Source: a virus
Virus record (IMG/VR): IMGVR_UViG_3300011116_000272
Location: 1-34,553 of that record
Strand: one strand, 5' to 3'
DNA: 34,553 bases
A program made the translations under genes and the position numbers. The notes beneath the pieces are model-generated. The model did no database searches. It saw only the letters and a program-made list of their open reading frames with translations, and was not told the DNA's origin. Below are positions 18,182 through 27,650 of this stretch, one piece after another (within the stretch, counting starts at the first letter, position 1; each line of letters starts with the position of its first letter).

Positions 18182-20410
18182 ATGGCCCAGAAATCACCAG
18201 AGCAACGTAAATCTTACCATGTGACTAAGGCTTTCAAAGGTCTTAACACACGGCCAAATCGTACTGCTTTGGATTCTGATGAATTTGCTTGGCTGGAAAA
18301 CATTCAACCAATTGGCTTTGGCAATCTAAAGGTTGTTGCTAATTCAACCAATGTAACAATATCTGGTGGCTCCAATGTTGCTTGGTCAAATACTGTTACA
18401 GAGCTTACAAGCATAAACCTTAACAACACAGATTATGTTGTTGCTTTTGAAGCTGATGGTCGAGCTGAGTATTATAACATAGCAACTTCTACAAAAGCTA
18501 ATGTTGCTGTTACTGGAACATTTTCCACGTCAGGTGTGCGCCTAAGACAATGGAAGAATGAACGTGCTTTGATTGGAGATCCCAACAACGGTTTCTACAC
18601 TTGGGATGGAACAAATATTGTTTCTATTGGCTCTATAGGTTCTGTTGGCATTACCAACACAGGATCTAATTATACAGAGCCTCCGGTAGTTACCGTGTCT
18701 GCTCCTAACGAAACAGGTGGCGTTCAAGCTACTATCTTGGCTTCTATATCTAATGCCGCCGGTACTATTATTAACATAACTATTACTTCTGGTGGAACAG
18801 GCTACACGGCTTTTCCAAGCGTTACAATTGCTGCCCCTTCTCAGCCTACAGGTGTACAGGCTACGGCTGTTGTAACTGGCATTACAGCAGGTGCAATTAG
18901 CTCAATTGCAATTACAAACCCTGGTTATGGTTACACAACTACTGCACCTAGCGTTACATTTTCCAGTGGTGCGGCTACTGCTACGGCTGTTGTAGGATCT
19001 GGAATAGTCACATCATTAAGTGTGAGTGAAGCTGGCACAGGATATACATCTGCGCCTACTATTACATTTACAGGTGGTGGAGGATCTGGCGCGGCTGCTG
19101 TTGCTGGGCCTTTAACTTTTCGTAAAGGTTCTATAGGCATAACAGTTAGCTCTGGCGGTATTGGCTATGCCAGTACACCATCTGTTGTTATTGGAGCGCC
19201 TCCTGGAAGCGGTGTTCAAGCCGTAGCTACAGCAATTATGTTTGGTGGTATTGTTACAGGTGTAATTGTTACAAACCCCGGCAAAGGCTATCTGACTGCT
19301 CCCAGCGTATCATTTAGCGGCGGTACACCTACAACGGCTGCGACTGCAACGGCAGTCTTGACTGATCAAGTTATAGTGGACGTTTCTAGTTTTTCCGGTC
19401 GTGCTTGGATAGGTCAAGGGCGTAATATTTTCTATTCTGCCGCAGGAACTTACAACGACTTTGTAAGTGTTTCGGCTGGCGTAGAAACAATTAAAGACGA
19501 TACGCTGCATAGCAATGTTACAGCTTTGATATCTGCCAATAACTTCTTGTACGTCTTTGGTGACGATTCAATCAACGTGTTTTCAGATGTTAGAGTTGGA
19601 ACCACAGGTCTGACCAGCTTTACAAACACAAATGTGTCAGCATCTACTGGTTCAACCTACATTGACGGAATCTTTCCATATTTTAGATCTTTGTTGTTTA
19701 TCAACCAGTACGGAATCTTTGCTCTGGTTGGCGCTACAGTTACCAAGATTTCGGATGCTCTTGACGGAATCATACCATATATAGACTACACCTATCCTAT
19801 TACGGGTGGTCAGGTCTTGGTCAATAACATTTTGTGCGCTGCATTTAATGTTTACTACAATGATCCTTTGTCATCTCTTAGACCTGTGCAATTGGTTTTC
19901 TTTGACAAAAAGTGGTTTGTGACCAGTCAAGGCACAGTCAAATATGTGACGTTAGTACCTACAGCCAATAAACTTTGGCTTTATGGTAGCAGCGGCACTA
20001 ATCTTGTGCGTTTGTATAACGACAGCACAACCAACATCAGCACAACTATGCGTAGTGCTTTGTGGCCCATGGAAGATGCAATTCGTGATAAACAAGCTCT
20101 TAAATTTGCTTTTGAAGCAACGGTAAGTACGTCTGCATCGTTCAATGTTACGGTTGACAGTGAATATGGATCAAGCCCTGTCTATGTCATGTCCAATACA
20201 AACACTTGGCTAAACACTTTGGGCAACACAATACCTTGGCAAAATAATGTGTTATCTAACATTGGCTGGATAACAGGTTATGGGTATTCTCTCTACAAAT
20301 CAGATGCGGCTCAATATGGTAAGTATTTGGGCCTTACTATCACTTCTATAGCTCCTGCTTTCACGCTTAACACGCTTGAAATGGAACACGAACTAAGAGC
20401 GAGGTTCTAA
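18182..20410 (+). CDS. Tail nozzle (gp12-like) with an inserted repeat domain
   Basis: A 742-residue protein. The start has nozzle features (FKGLNTRPNRTALDSDEFAWLENI) and RLRQWKNERALIGDPNNGFYTWDGTN near 117-142, and the later part continues with SFSGRAWIGQGRNIFYSAAG, SINVFSDVRVG and a beta-rich C-terminus. Between them, about residues 153-396 (18641-19370), sits a run of six repeats built on G-x-GY followed by aliphatic strands and PSVT-type motifs. The two flanks would be continuous in an uninterrupted nozzle. It forms the distal tail channel. Function sure at the level of tail tube; the insert is described separately. Confidence 0.85.
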   Translation: MAQKSPEQRKSYHVTKAFKGLNTRPNRTALDSDEFAWLENIQPIGFGNLKVVANSTNVTISGGSNVAWSNTVTELTSINLNNTDYVVAFEADGRAEYYNIATSTKANVAVTGTFSTSGVRLRQWKNERALIGDPNNGFYTWDGTNIVSIGSIGSVGITNTGSNYTEPPVVTVSAPNETGGVQATILASISNAAGTIINITITSGGTGYTAFPSVTIAAPSQPTGVQATAVVTGITAGAISSIAITNPGYGYTTTAPSVTFSSGAATATAVVGSGIVTSLSVSEAGTGYTSAPTITFTGGGGSGAAAVAGPLTFRKGSIGITVSSGGIGYASTPSVVIGAPPGSGVQAVATAIMFGGIVTGVIVTNPGKGYLTAPSVSFSGGTPTTAATATAVLTDQVIVDVSSFSGRAWIGQGRNIFYSAAGTYNDFVSVSAGVETIKDDTLHSNVTALISANNFLYVFGDDSINVFSDVRVGTTGLTSFTNTNVSASTGSTYIDGIFPYFRSLLFINQYGIFALVGATVTKISDALDGIIPYIDYTYPITGGQVLVNNILCAAFNVYYNDPLSSLRPVQLVFFDKKWFVTSQGTVKYVTLVPTANKLWLYGSSGTNLVRLYNDSTTNISTTMRSALWPMEDAIRDKQALKFAFEATVSTSASFNVTVDSEYGSSPVYVMSNTNTWLNTLGNTIPWQNNVLSNIGWITGYGYSLYKSDAAQYGKYLGLTITSIAPAFTLNTLEMEHELRARF
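18641..19370 (+). repeat. Degenerate protein-repeat block inside the nozzle gene
   Basis: Six copies of a 35-45-residue unit. Each has an N/G-Y turn (NYTEPP, GYTAFPS, GYTTTAPS, GYTSAPT, GYASTPS, GYLTAPS), two beta strands and a Gly/Ala-rich link such as GVQATA or GAATATA. Similar G-x-GY repeats are known as surface beta repeats in phage fibres. At DNA level the copies are diverged, so this is an old expansion. Confidence 0.7.
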
Positions 20411-22824
20411 TGGCACTCCCGATTACTATTCCATATACATTCGGGTCTCAGACAGCTCCGATTCCGCTCTCAAACCTAGACTCAGACTTCTCTGTTTTGG
20501 TCAATGCTGTAAATGGCATAGGCAACGGTTCTGTTGCTCTGTCTAATGTTCTGATTACAGGCGGTGTTATTTCTGGCGTAACAACATCAGTAAGTGTTGG
20601 CGTTCAAAACAATAGCACCTTGGTTGCAACACAACCAAACATCAATTTTATTCCAGGATCTAATGTTTCAATTGCTATAACAAACGACTCTGCAAATAGC
20701 CGTTCTAATGTAACAATTAACTCTACTGGTGGCGGTGGACCTAGCGGAACTATCAACTCAGCTAATGTATCATTTCAATCATTATTATCTAACTCGGTTG
20801 CTCGAACTGGTTTGGCTAAATATTCTGATATAGTTAGTGTTCAAGACTTTGGCGCTGTTGGCGATGGTGCTACAGACGACACAACTGCTATTCAATATGC
20901 AATTACTAGCGTAGCCAATGCTGGCGGGGGTACTGTTTATTTTCCTTATGGAACATACAAGATTACTTCTGCTTTGAGCTTTACAGGTGGAAAAGTAAAA
21001 CTTCTTGGTACAGGTAAACAAAGTTCAATCATTAAACAATTTACTACTAATGCTAAAATATTAAATATTCTCACAAACAATAACAGTGCGGTGTCTCTTG
21101 GATTCACATACAACGGAACTCCTTCCTCTGGCGCGTCGGCTATTTATTGTTCTGGCTTTTATAATTATTTTGATGATCTTGACATTAACAATTCCTACAA
21201 CGCCTTTGAAGGTGATGGCACAAGCGTTCAATCAAACAGCGTATATGTGGATAATTGCGAAGTAAGAAACTACGCTAACTGCGGGTTCTATTTGCATGAC
21301 GTTTGTTATAACTGGATGGTGTCTAACGTATTCTGCGTAAATGACACAAACAGCTATGGCGCTCTGGGAGCTATTCGTTTTTATAATGCTTCTGAAGGTC
21401 ACAGCTTTACAAACATTCAAGTGTATGCAGGAGCTTATTGCATTACAACAGATGCTGCTTCTAACGTAATGGGTAGTCGTCCAGCATATAACAAATTCAG
21501 CAATAGCTATTTTGATTCTTGCACTAGCGGTTGCAACATCAACAATTCAGTTGAATTTGATTTCAACAATTGTTGGTTCTCTAATCGTCCATCTTCAGGC
21601 ATCAGCATTGCTACAGCCAATGGCATCAGGTTTACTGGTGGCGGTGCTGTCAATAATGAACAGAACGGTGTTTCGGTTGGCGCAAATGCCACAAAGGTTA
21701 CTTTTGTTAATTTCTCGGCAAGAGGCAACAACACGGGCGGCGGGTCTTACTATGGTATTCTTTTCCAAGCCAATTGTTCGTATTTCACGGTTATTGGCTG
21801 CGCTTTTGGCGACACCCTTAGTTTTGGTACTCAAACTGCTGGTCTCTATATCGCATCTGGGACCAGTGATTACTATGTCATTGGCGGTAATCAGTTTAGC
21901 GGCACTGGCGGTTCTTATTCTGACAATGTTTCTGGAACCAATCGTCGTGTGTTTGGTAACCCTGGTGTGTCTGACTATCCTACGTCTACTGTAAGCGCGG
22001 CTGGATCTACTACACAGATTCAATACAATAGCTCTGGCTCCTTGGCGGCTACTTCAGATCTTTTCTATTCTGGAAATGCTTTGCAAACACCTGGCACATA
22101 TATTCACGCTGTTGGTAGCAGTACCCCTCTTGGAAAGTTGCAATATAGCAGCACAACAATACAGCTCACTTCCGAAACTGGTGCATTAGAATATTATACT
22201 GCTGGATCATTGGCCGGTAAGTTTGACACTAGCCAGAACTTTATTGGCTCTAAAAACGTAGGCACAGCTAACACCTACTTGCAAGACAGCAGCACTTATA
22301 GAATCCTGCAATTGGGTTCCAACACATCCATTTATAACGATGCAGCTCCTCAGTCCGGTTCCGGCACTGATATGTATTTTAATATTCAAAGCGTTACTGG
22401 CGCTATGTATCTGGACAATGCTTCTTTTATTGTAGGTACAACCGGCAACCACATAACTCCTAAGAATTGGGCTTCAACTACTTGGACAAACCTTTCGGAT
22501 GAAAGGTCTAAAACCAACATAACTGCTTTAGACCCTACGGCGTGTCTAGCTAAGATATTGGCATTGCAGCCTAAAGAGTTTGATTGGATACAAGTAAAGT
22601 CTGGTCAGACTCCCCACTCCAAAGGTTTTATTGCACAGGAATTTGCTGTAGAATATCCTGCATCTGTTAGCACAATGTATGACCCTGACGTGTCGGAAGA
22701 TCGGCTGGGTATTGGTCTGAATATGGACTATTTTGCTGATTTGGTAGGCTCTATAAAGGCTTTGAAGGCTGAACTAGATTCTCTGAAGTCCGAATTTGAG
22801 GGCTACAAAGCATCACATCCGTGA
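20410..22824 (+). CDS. Tailspike: pectate-lyase-fold domain with C-terminal S74 chaperone
   Basis: An 804-residue receptor-binding or depolymerase protein. The N-terminus PITIPYTFGSQTAPIPLSNL (about 4-23) is the usual virion anchor of short-tailed phage fibres. Residues 60-115 hold a module also present in the next fibre. A pectate-lyase-3-like parallel beta-helix starts near residue 143 (VQDFGAVGDGATDDTTAIQ) and runs to about 500, with many Asn/Gly turns. The C-terminus (from 695) is a peptidase S74 intramolecular chaperone: LSDERSKTNI, KEFDW, KGFIAQEF, then a coiled coil, normally cut off after trimer assembly. Starts one base inside the preceding stop. Confidence 0.9.
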   Translation: MALPITIPYTFGSQTAPIPLSNLDSDFSVLVNAVNGIGNGSVALSNVLITGGVISGVTTSVSVGVQNNSTLVATQPNINFIPGSNVSIAITNDSANSRSNVTINSTGGGGPSGTINSANVSFQSLLSNSVARTGLAKYSDIVSVQDFGAVGDGATDDTTAIQYAITSVANAGGGTVYFPYGTYKITSALSFTGGKVKLLGTGKQSSIIKQFTTNAKILNILTNNNSAVSLGFTYNGTPSSGASAIYCSGFYNYFDDLDINNSYNAFEGDGTSVQSNSVYVDNCEVRNYANCGFYLHDVCYNWMVSNVFCVNDTNSYGALGAIRFYNASEGHSFTNIQVYAGAYCITTDAASNVMGSRPAYNKFSNSYFDSCTSGCNINNSVEFDFNNCWFSNRPSSGISIATANGIRFTGGGAVNNEQNGVSVGANATKVTFVNFSARGNNTGGGSYYGILFQANCSYFTVIGCAFGDTLSFGTQTAGLYIASGTSDYYVIGGNQFSGTGGSYSDNVSGTNRRVFGNPGVSDYPTSTVSAAGSTTQIQYNSSGSLAATSDLFYSGNALQTPGTYIHAVGSSTPLGKLQYSSTTIQLTSETGALEYYTAGSLAGKFDTSQNFIGSKNVGTANTYLQDSSTYRILQLGSNTSIYNDAAPQSGSGTDMYFNIQSVTGAMYLDNASFIVGTTGNHITPKNWASTTWTNLSDERSKTNITALDPTACLAKILALQPKEFDWIQVKSGQTPHSKGFIAQEFAVEYPASVSTMYDPDVSEDRLGIGLNMDYFADLVGSIKALKAELDSLKSEFEGYKASHP

Positions 22825-22831
22825 GGTTAAA

Positions 22832-23164
22832 ATGGGCGTCCAAGCATTTACCCCAATGGGGAACACGGTGGTTTTTACCGCCAATACAGTCGCGCCTACT
22901 CCTGTCCAAGCTATTGGCAACGGGCTAGGAGCTAACCAATACCGTATTGTAGTGCCTCCGGGCAGCAATATGGTCTTTCTTGGCTTTAGTTTGACTGCCG
23001 CTGGTGCGACTTCTAATGCGGTTGTAATTAGCAGCAGCACATTTACCTTGCCTCTTTTGCCGGGTACGGACGAAATCCTGACATTCCTCCCCAACGCCTA
23101 CTTCACCGGCATTACCTCTGGTGGTAGCACGTCTGTCTATGTGACCCCTGGCGATGGAGTCTAA
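22832..23164 (+). CDS. Small beta-sandwich virion protein, paralogue of the 33957 gene
   Basis: A 110-residue protein starting MGVQAFTPMGNTVVFTANTV and ending SVYVTPGDGV. It is Val/Thr/Ala/Gly-rich and beta throughout. The ending resembles that of the protein at 33957 (AYFTPGEGL), as does the AF-x-x-MG-x-T near the N-terminus. A capsid- or fibre-attached decoration role is likely. The ATG at 22832 is preceded by GAGG; a longer frame from 22796 lies over the tailspike end. Confidence 0.65.
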   Translation: MGVQAFTPMGNTVVFTANTVAPTPVQAIGNGLGANQYRIVVPPGSNMVFLGFSLTAAGATSNAVVISSSTFTLPLLPGTDEILTFLPNAYFTGITSGGSTSVYVTPGDGV

Positions 23165-23167
23165 AAA

Positions 23168-25111
23168 ATGTCTCTCAAGGCAGTCGCATCAACTACTGGA
23201 GGCGGTGGCAACGGCTCTGGCACAGTAACGCAAGTTAATACCGGTACGGGACTGACCGGTGGGCCAATCACTACGTCAGGCACTATCTCGCTTGCCAATA
23301 CGGCTGTAACTGCCGCTAGCTATGGTGGTTCGGCAACTGTATCAGTCATTACTGTTGACGCTCAGGGACGCATTACGGCGGCATCTAATGCGTCTATTGC
23401 TATAAACGTAGCGGCTGTCTCTGGTGCTGTACCAAACACAGTTAACATTTTAACTGGCACAGGTTTGACCGGCGGAGGTGCTTTGACAGGCAACGTGACA
23501 CTTTCTGTTACGGCCAATAGCACAAACCAAAAAGTCACCGTTCAAAACAACGCAACAGTTGTAGGAAGTGAACCTGCAATCAATTTTATTGCCGGTACAA
23601 ACGTAACTATTTCTGTTGCCGATGACTCAGTTGGAGCTAGATCAAACGTCACTATTAGTGCAACGGGCGGCGGCGGCGGTGGTGGCACTGTTACCAGCAT
23701 TACGGCTGGCACAGGCTTGACCGGTGGTACAATCACTACGTCTGGTACAATTAACTTAGCCAACACAACGGTTACGACAGGTACATTTGGTAGCGCGACA
23801 CAAGTTGGTGTATTTACCGTTGACGCCCAAGGTAGGCTTACGGCTGCTTCTAATACAACTATATCCATATCCGCATCACAGATTACTTCTGGTGTTTTGC
23901 CTGTAGCTAACGGTGGTACAGGTGTCACTGTTTCGTCTGGCGCAAGCAGCGTTGTACTGCGTGATTCTAATTCAAACATAACCGCTAATTATCTTTACCC
24001 CGGCTTTTCTAACACGGCTGCGGCTGGAACAACCACAACCCTAACTGCGGCATCAGTTTTTAATTACAATGTAACAGGGTCCGGCGGTCAAACCTTTAAA
24101 CTCCCTGACGCAACAACTTTGTCTGTTGGAGCTGTTTATACGTTTAACAACAATCAAACTTCTGGCACAATTGTTGTTCAAAACAACAGCACGACAACAG
24201 TGGCAACAATCCAATCTGGTGGATTTTTGTGCCTAACATTGTTGACCAATTCGGTTGCTGCTGGAACTTGGGATACGCATTACCAAGCACCATCTAACGT
24301 AACATGGTCCACCAATACATTAGACTATGCTGGTTCTATTACATCCGCCACATGGAACGGTGTTACTGTTGCTTACAATCGCGGCGGTACTGGTCTTACT
24401 ACATTTACCGCTGCTAATAATGCTATTTATTCAACATCTAGTACAGCTCTAACGGCTGGAACATTGCCTGTAGCGGCTGGTGGTAGCGGCGCAACAACTC
24501 TTACTGGCGTTTTAAAAGGCAATGGTACGTCTGCCTTTACTGCGGCTACGTCTGGTACTGATTACCTTGCACCTCCATCCGGTACAGCTATCCTCAAAGC
24601 TAATAGTGGCGGTGCGCTGGCTAATGCTACGGCTGGCACTGACTATGTAGCACCCGGAACTGCAACGACATTCACAGCTACTCAAACCTTTAACGGTACT
24701 TCTAGTGTTCTTGCTGAAGTATTAGTTAATGTGGCTGAGACAACAACTGTAAGTGCTACGGCAGCTACAGGCACAATTGCTTTTGATGTTACTACCCAGT
24801 CAGTGTTGTATTACACCAGCAATGCTTCAGCTAACTGGACTGTTAACTTTCGCGGCAGCTCCGGCACATCGTTGAACACATTGATGTCAACAGGTCAGAC
24901 AATGACGGTGGCTTTCTTGGTGACACAAGGCACAACAGCTTACTACAATAGCGCAGTGCAAGTTGATGGATCTTCCGTGACTCCCAAGTATCAAGGCGGC
25001 ACAGCGTGGTCGGCAGGAAATGCTTCTGGCATTGACGTTTACACTTACACCATTATCAAAACTGGCAGTGCTGCGTTTACGGTTCTTGCTGGGCAAACAC
25101 AGTTTAAGTGA
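23168..25111 (+). CDS. Repeat-rich tail fibre
   Basis: A 647-residue Gly/Thr/Ala/Ser-rich fibre. A unit GTGLTGG-x-ITTSGTI-x-LANT...VDAQGRITAASN occurs twice, near residues 23-80 and 177-235, and a middle module VQNNATVVGSEPAINFI (near 122-170) is shared with the preceding tailspike. Further Gly-rich fibre repeats (LPVANGGTGV, LPVAAGGSGATTL, GTDYLAPPSGTA, GTDYVAPGTA) follow, and a compact C-terminal beta domain begins near 515. It would be a trimeric receptor-binding fibre. Head of the gene lies 3 bases after the previous stop. Confidence 0.85.
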   Translation: MSLKAVASTTGGGGNGSGTVTQVNTGTGLTGGPITTSGTISLANTAVTAASYGGSATVSVITVDAQGRITAASNASIAINVAAVSGAVPNTVNILTGTGLTGGGALTGNVTLSVTANSTNQKVTVQNNATVVGSEPAINFIAGTNVTISVADDSVGARSNVTISATGGGGGGGTVTSITAGTGLTGGTITTSGTINLANTTVTTGTFGSATQVGVFTVDAQGRLTAASNTTISISASQITSGVLPVANGGTGVTVSSGASSVVLRDSNSNITANYLYPGFSNTAAAGTTTTLTAASVFNYNVTGSGGQTFKLPDATTLSVGAVYTFNNNQTSGTIVVQNNSTTTVATIQSGGFLCLTLLTNSVAAGTWDTHYQAPSNVTWSTNTLDYAGSITSATWNGVTVAYNRGGTGLTTFTAANNAIYSTSSTALTAGTLPVAAGGSGATTLTGVLKGNGTSAFTAATSGTDYLAPPSGTAILKANSGGALANATAGTDYVAPGTATTFTATQTFNGTSSVLAEVLVNVAETTTVSATAATGTIAFDVTTQSVLYYTSNASANWTVNFRGSSGTSLNTLMSTGQTMTVAFLVTQGTTAYYNSAVQVDGSSVTPKYQGGTAWSAGNASGIDVYTYTIIKTGSAAFTVLAGQTQFK

Positions 25112-25119
25112 GATAAACC

Positions 25120-26466
25120 ATGCCTACTATAGTATCAACTGGAGCTATGTCGGCACGAGCATTTGGTGCTTTTAGAACGTATCTGAACAGTGCTGTTAAC
25201 TTTTTAGAAGTTAGAACTGTTTCTGGCGGTGCTCTTCAATATAACAATTCTTTTGTTGATTCTGCTTATAATACTTATGTAACTGGATACGAAGGAAATG
25301 CGACATTTATTCCTATTGAAAAAATAGATTCAACTGGAGTTACAACATCATTTTCAAACCGTGTTACTGGCGGATCAATTTCAAATTGTTGTTATTCATA
25401 TTCTTCTATTGGTAATTGTGTAGATGTAGATTCTTCCGGCAATATTTATGTTGGAGGATCGGCTGGTGCTGGGAATGGAAACTGTAGCGCCTATGGTTCT
25501 GTTAATGCTTATGACTCTTCAGGAACTTTGCTTTGGCAAAAAACTATAAGTTCTGCTGGCTTACGAGATCAAATTTGCGTTCAAGGGATTAAATATAATT
25601 CAATTAACGGCTACGTTTATGTTGTCACTCAACTTGGTTCTAGTTTTGCTTTTGCTGCCTTAAACGCGTCAACTGGCGCTGTAGTATACAATAATAAAAT
25701 GTCTGGATATGTAGGAAATCCGCAAAACTCTTTTTACACAATGTCAAACAACATGGCTATTGATAGCTCTGGTAATGTATATGTTTGCTATTATTCCGGT
25801 ATTTATGTTGGATATTTAAAAATTAACACTAGTTTTGCTATCCAACAATTTCCTGTTGTTACTGGTTTAGTGAGTAATATGTATTATTCACAATGTATAA
25901 CTTTGGATTCATCTGGTAATGTTTACATTGGAACTGGTTTTGGTTCTACTTTGAAAGCGTGTGTTATTAAATTTGATTCTAGTGGAACTTACGTTTGGAA
26001 CGCTACAGCTAGTTTTACTGGAAATTCTATAGGTTTTCAAGCTATAACAACGGACTCAAGCGGCAATGTTTATTGCGGCGGCGGTGGCGCGGGTGGAAAT
26101 CTTGGGGGTAATTCATACATATTAAAATTTGATTCAAGCGGCACAATTCAATACCAAAGAAAATTTAATTCAGATACCGCTCCTATAAGAGGACTAAATA
26201 TGGGTCCGTCAAATAGTATGTATTTTACTGGAACTTTTGCAAATCAAAAAGCACTTTTTGGCAATGTTCCTACAGATGGATCAAAAACAGGTACATACAC
26301 AGTTGGGTCTAATTCAGTCATATATTCGGCGGGTAGTATGACAATAGGGTCTGAAACCCTCGTAGGAACAACACTTTCAACAGCTTTTTCTGGATCTGCA
26401 ACTTATTCTACTTCAACTTACGCAACAGGTTCGTTTACACCAACTGTAAGCAGGACAGTGATATGA
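25120..26466 (+). CDS. Beta-propeller-like receptor-binding protein
   Basis: A 448-residue protein. The N-terminus MPTIVSTGAMSARAFGAFRT resembles a virion-attachment segment. The rest carries at least four DSSGN(V/I)Y repeats (DSSGNIYVGG, DSSGNVYVCY, DSSGNVYIGT, DSSGNVYCGG) alternating with YDSSGTLLWQ or FDSSGTYVWN, the pattern of SBBP/NHL-like propeller blades. It probably binds a host surface structure. Its codons are noticeably richer in A and T in the third position than those of the neighbouring fibre genes, which may mean recent exchange. Function as adhesin is inferred. Confidence 0.7.
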   Translation: MPTIVSTGAMSARAFGAFRTYLNSAVNFLEVRTVSGGALQYNNSFVDSAYNTYVTGYEGNATFIPIEKIDSTGVTTSFSNRVTGGSISNCCYSYSSIGNCVDVDSSGNIYVGGSAGAGNGNCSAYGSVNAYDSSGTLLWQKTISSAGLRDQICVQGIKYNSINGYVYVVTQLGSSFAFAALNASTGAVVYNNKMSGYVGNPQNSFYTMSNNMAIDSSGNVYVCYYSGIYVGYLKINTSFAIQQFPVVTGLVSNMYYSQCITLDSSGNVYIGTGFGSTLKACVIKFDSSGTYVWNATASFTGNSIGFQAITTDSSGNVYCGGGGAGGNLGGNSYILKFDSSGTIQYQRKFNSDTAPIRGLNMGPSNSMYFTGTFANQKALFGNVPTDGSKTGTYTVGSNSVIYSAGSMTIGSETLVGTTLSTAFSGSATYSTSTYATGSFTPTVSRTVI

Positions 26467-26774
26467 TTTATATCAAACTCTCAACACTTGAGTATCCAAG
26501 ACATCAGGGTGACGTTCGCCTTGATTACCCCGACATGGGTGAAAAGTTTGTCTTGCCGGATACTTATGCGTTTGTGCGCGTTGAACCAATGCCAGAATAT
26601 GATGGCACAACATCTGTCTTTGAATATAGCCCACCATTTGAACAGGACGGGCAATGGTTTCAAAATGGGCAAGTAAGATTGCGAACTGAAGAAGAACAAA
26701 TTGAATTTGAAAAGATGTTAGACCGTATGCGGCCATTAGAAGCAAAGGGGACTAAGCCAGATGTTATCGGTTAA
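26463..26774 (+). CDS. Small tail-fibre-associated protein
   Basis: A 103-residue protein (MIYIKLSTLEYPRHQGDVRL...), acidic at the C-terminus, with YSPPFEQDGQWFQNGQVR, a pattern found in proteins placed after tail fibres that act as fibre assembly factors. It overlaps the propeller gene by 4 bases (ATGA). The call as assembly factor is a guess from position; family not recognised. Confidence 0.55.
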   Translation: MIYIKLSTLEYPRHQGDVRLDYPDMGEKFVLPDTYAFVRVEPMPEYDGTTSVFEYSPPFEQDGQWFQNGQVRLRTEEEQIEFEKMLDRMRPLEAKGTKPDVIG

Positions 26775-27069
26775 AACCTTAGAGAATCTTGGCGATTTGC
26801 GCGGCTCAATCTACGACTTTGAGAAAGCCGGAGACATTCTCGCAAAGCACGTTCATAACGAAGATAACGTGCATATTACTATTGTGACTCGTGGGCGTAT
26901 TAAAGCCTACAGCCATGATTGGGAAAAAGAAGGTTCTGCTGGTCAAATCATGGACTTTAGACCCCATGAGCCGCATGAGATAATGGCTCTGGAAGATAAT
27001 ACCAGAATTGTTAATATTCAGAAGAAAATGGGCGGTAGTTACGATTTGTCGGACTCTGAAGCGGTATAG
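26761..27069 (+). CDS. Cupin-like protein
   Basis: A 102-residue protein with a compact double-stranded beta-helix (cupin) pattern: LAKHVHNEDNVHITIVTRGRIKAYS (His30, His32 and a further His38), then QIMDFRPHEPHEIMAL (His69, His72). The HxH and later His positions could bind a metal. It overlaps the previous gene by 14 bases in the virion operon, between fibre and lysis-like genes. Whether it is a structural part or an enzyme is unclear. Confidence 0.6.
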   Translation: MLSVKTLENLGDLRGSIYDFEKAGDILAKHVHNEDNVHITIVTRGRIKAYSHDWEKEGSAGQIMDFRPHEPHEIMALEDNTRIVNIQKKMGGSYDLSDSEAV

Positions 27070-27077
27070 GAACAATA

Positions 27078-27314
27078 ATGGACACGCAAAGCATCATAAA
27101 TTTAGCCGGTGGCGCTATTCTGGCGACTATAGGATGGTTTGCTAGGACAATTTATGATGCGGTTAATGAATTACGGCGTGATATACATGATTTAGAGGTA
27201 GACATACCCAAAAGGTATGTAGCCAAGGAAGATTTCAATATTACGATGAAGCACATAGAAACCATGTTTCAGCGTATATACGACAAACTAGACGATAAGG
27301 CTGACAAACAATGA
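27078..27314 (+). CDS. Small membrane-anchored coiled-coil protein
   Basis: A 78-residue protein with one N-terminal membrane span (about 6-25, INLAGGAILATIGWFARTIY) followed by a charged coiled-coil-like helix (AVNELRRDIHDLEVDIPKRY) and a Lys-rich tail ending DDKADKQ. Proteins with this layout are common near phage tail and lysis genes and are usually of unknown function; a role in lysis or membrane association during ejection is possible. Confidence 0.65.
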   Translation: MDTQSIINLAGGAILATIGWFARTIYDAVNELRRDIHDLEVDIPKRYVAKEDFNITMKHIETMFQRIYDKLDDKADKQ

Positions 27315-27649
27315 ATATGGACGTGTTAGCATCCGTTAAATTTGGTGAACAGGAGTCTCTTAACGAGTTTCTGTTCGAAAACGGCTTGCAACACCGTCTT
27401 TTCAGCAATGTTTTGTCTGAAAGTAACATATTAGGCCCGTCATACCCCCTAATAGACGTAGATGTGGACCAATTTGACGACTGGTTACAGGCTCATCAGG
27501 TCGAACATGAGTTCTTTGCAGCACAGCTTGATCTGTCTAATCCGTTCAATATGTTGGACGCTGATTTTCGTAAGGAAGATGATTTTTACGACTGGTTAAG
27601 TCAACATTACCTAATTCATCTGCAAATAGCTGCGGCATTGAAGGTGTGA
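27311..27649 (+). CDS. Acidic hypothetical virion-operon protein
   Basis: A 112-residue acidic protein (MNMDVLASVKFGEQESLNEFLFENGLQ...) with two DDW/DFYDWL-type motifs (FDDWLQAHQVEH and FYDWLSQHYLIH) at about 55-67 and 92-104 that look like a repeated helical unit. It overlaps the preceding stop by 4 bases (ATGA). Function unknown. Confidence 0.65.
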   Translation: MNMDVLASVKFGEQESLNEFLFENGLQHRLFSNVLSESNILGPSYPLIDVDVDQFDDWLQAHQVEHEFFAAQLDLSNPFNMLDADFRKEDDFYDWLSQHYLIHLQIAAALKV

Positions 27650-27650
27650 C

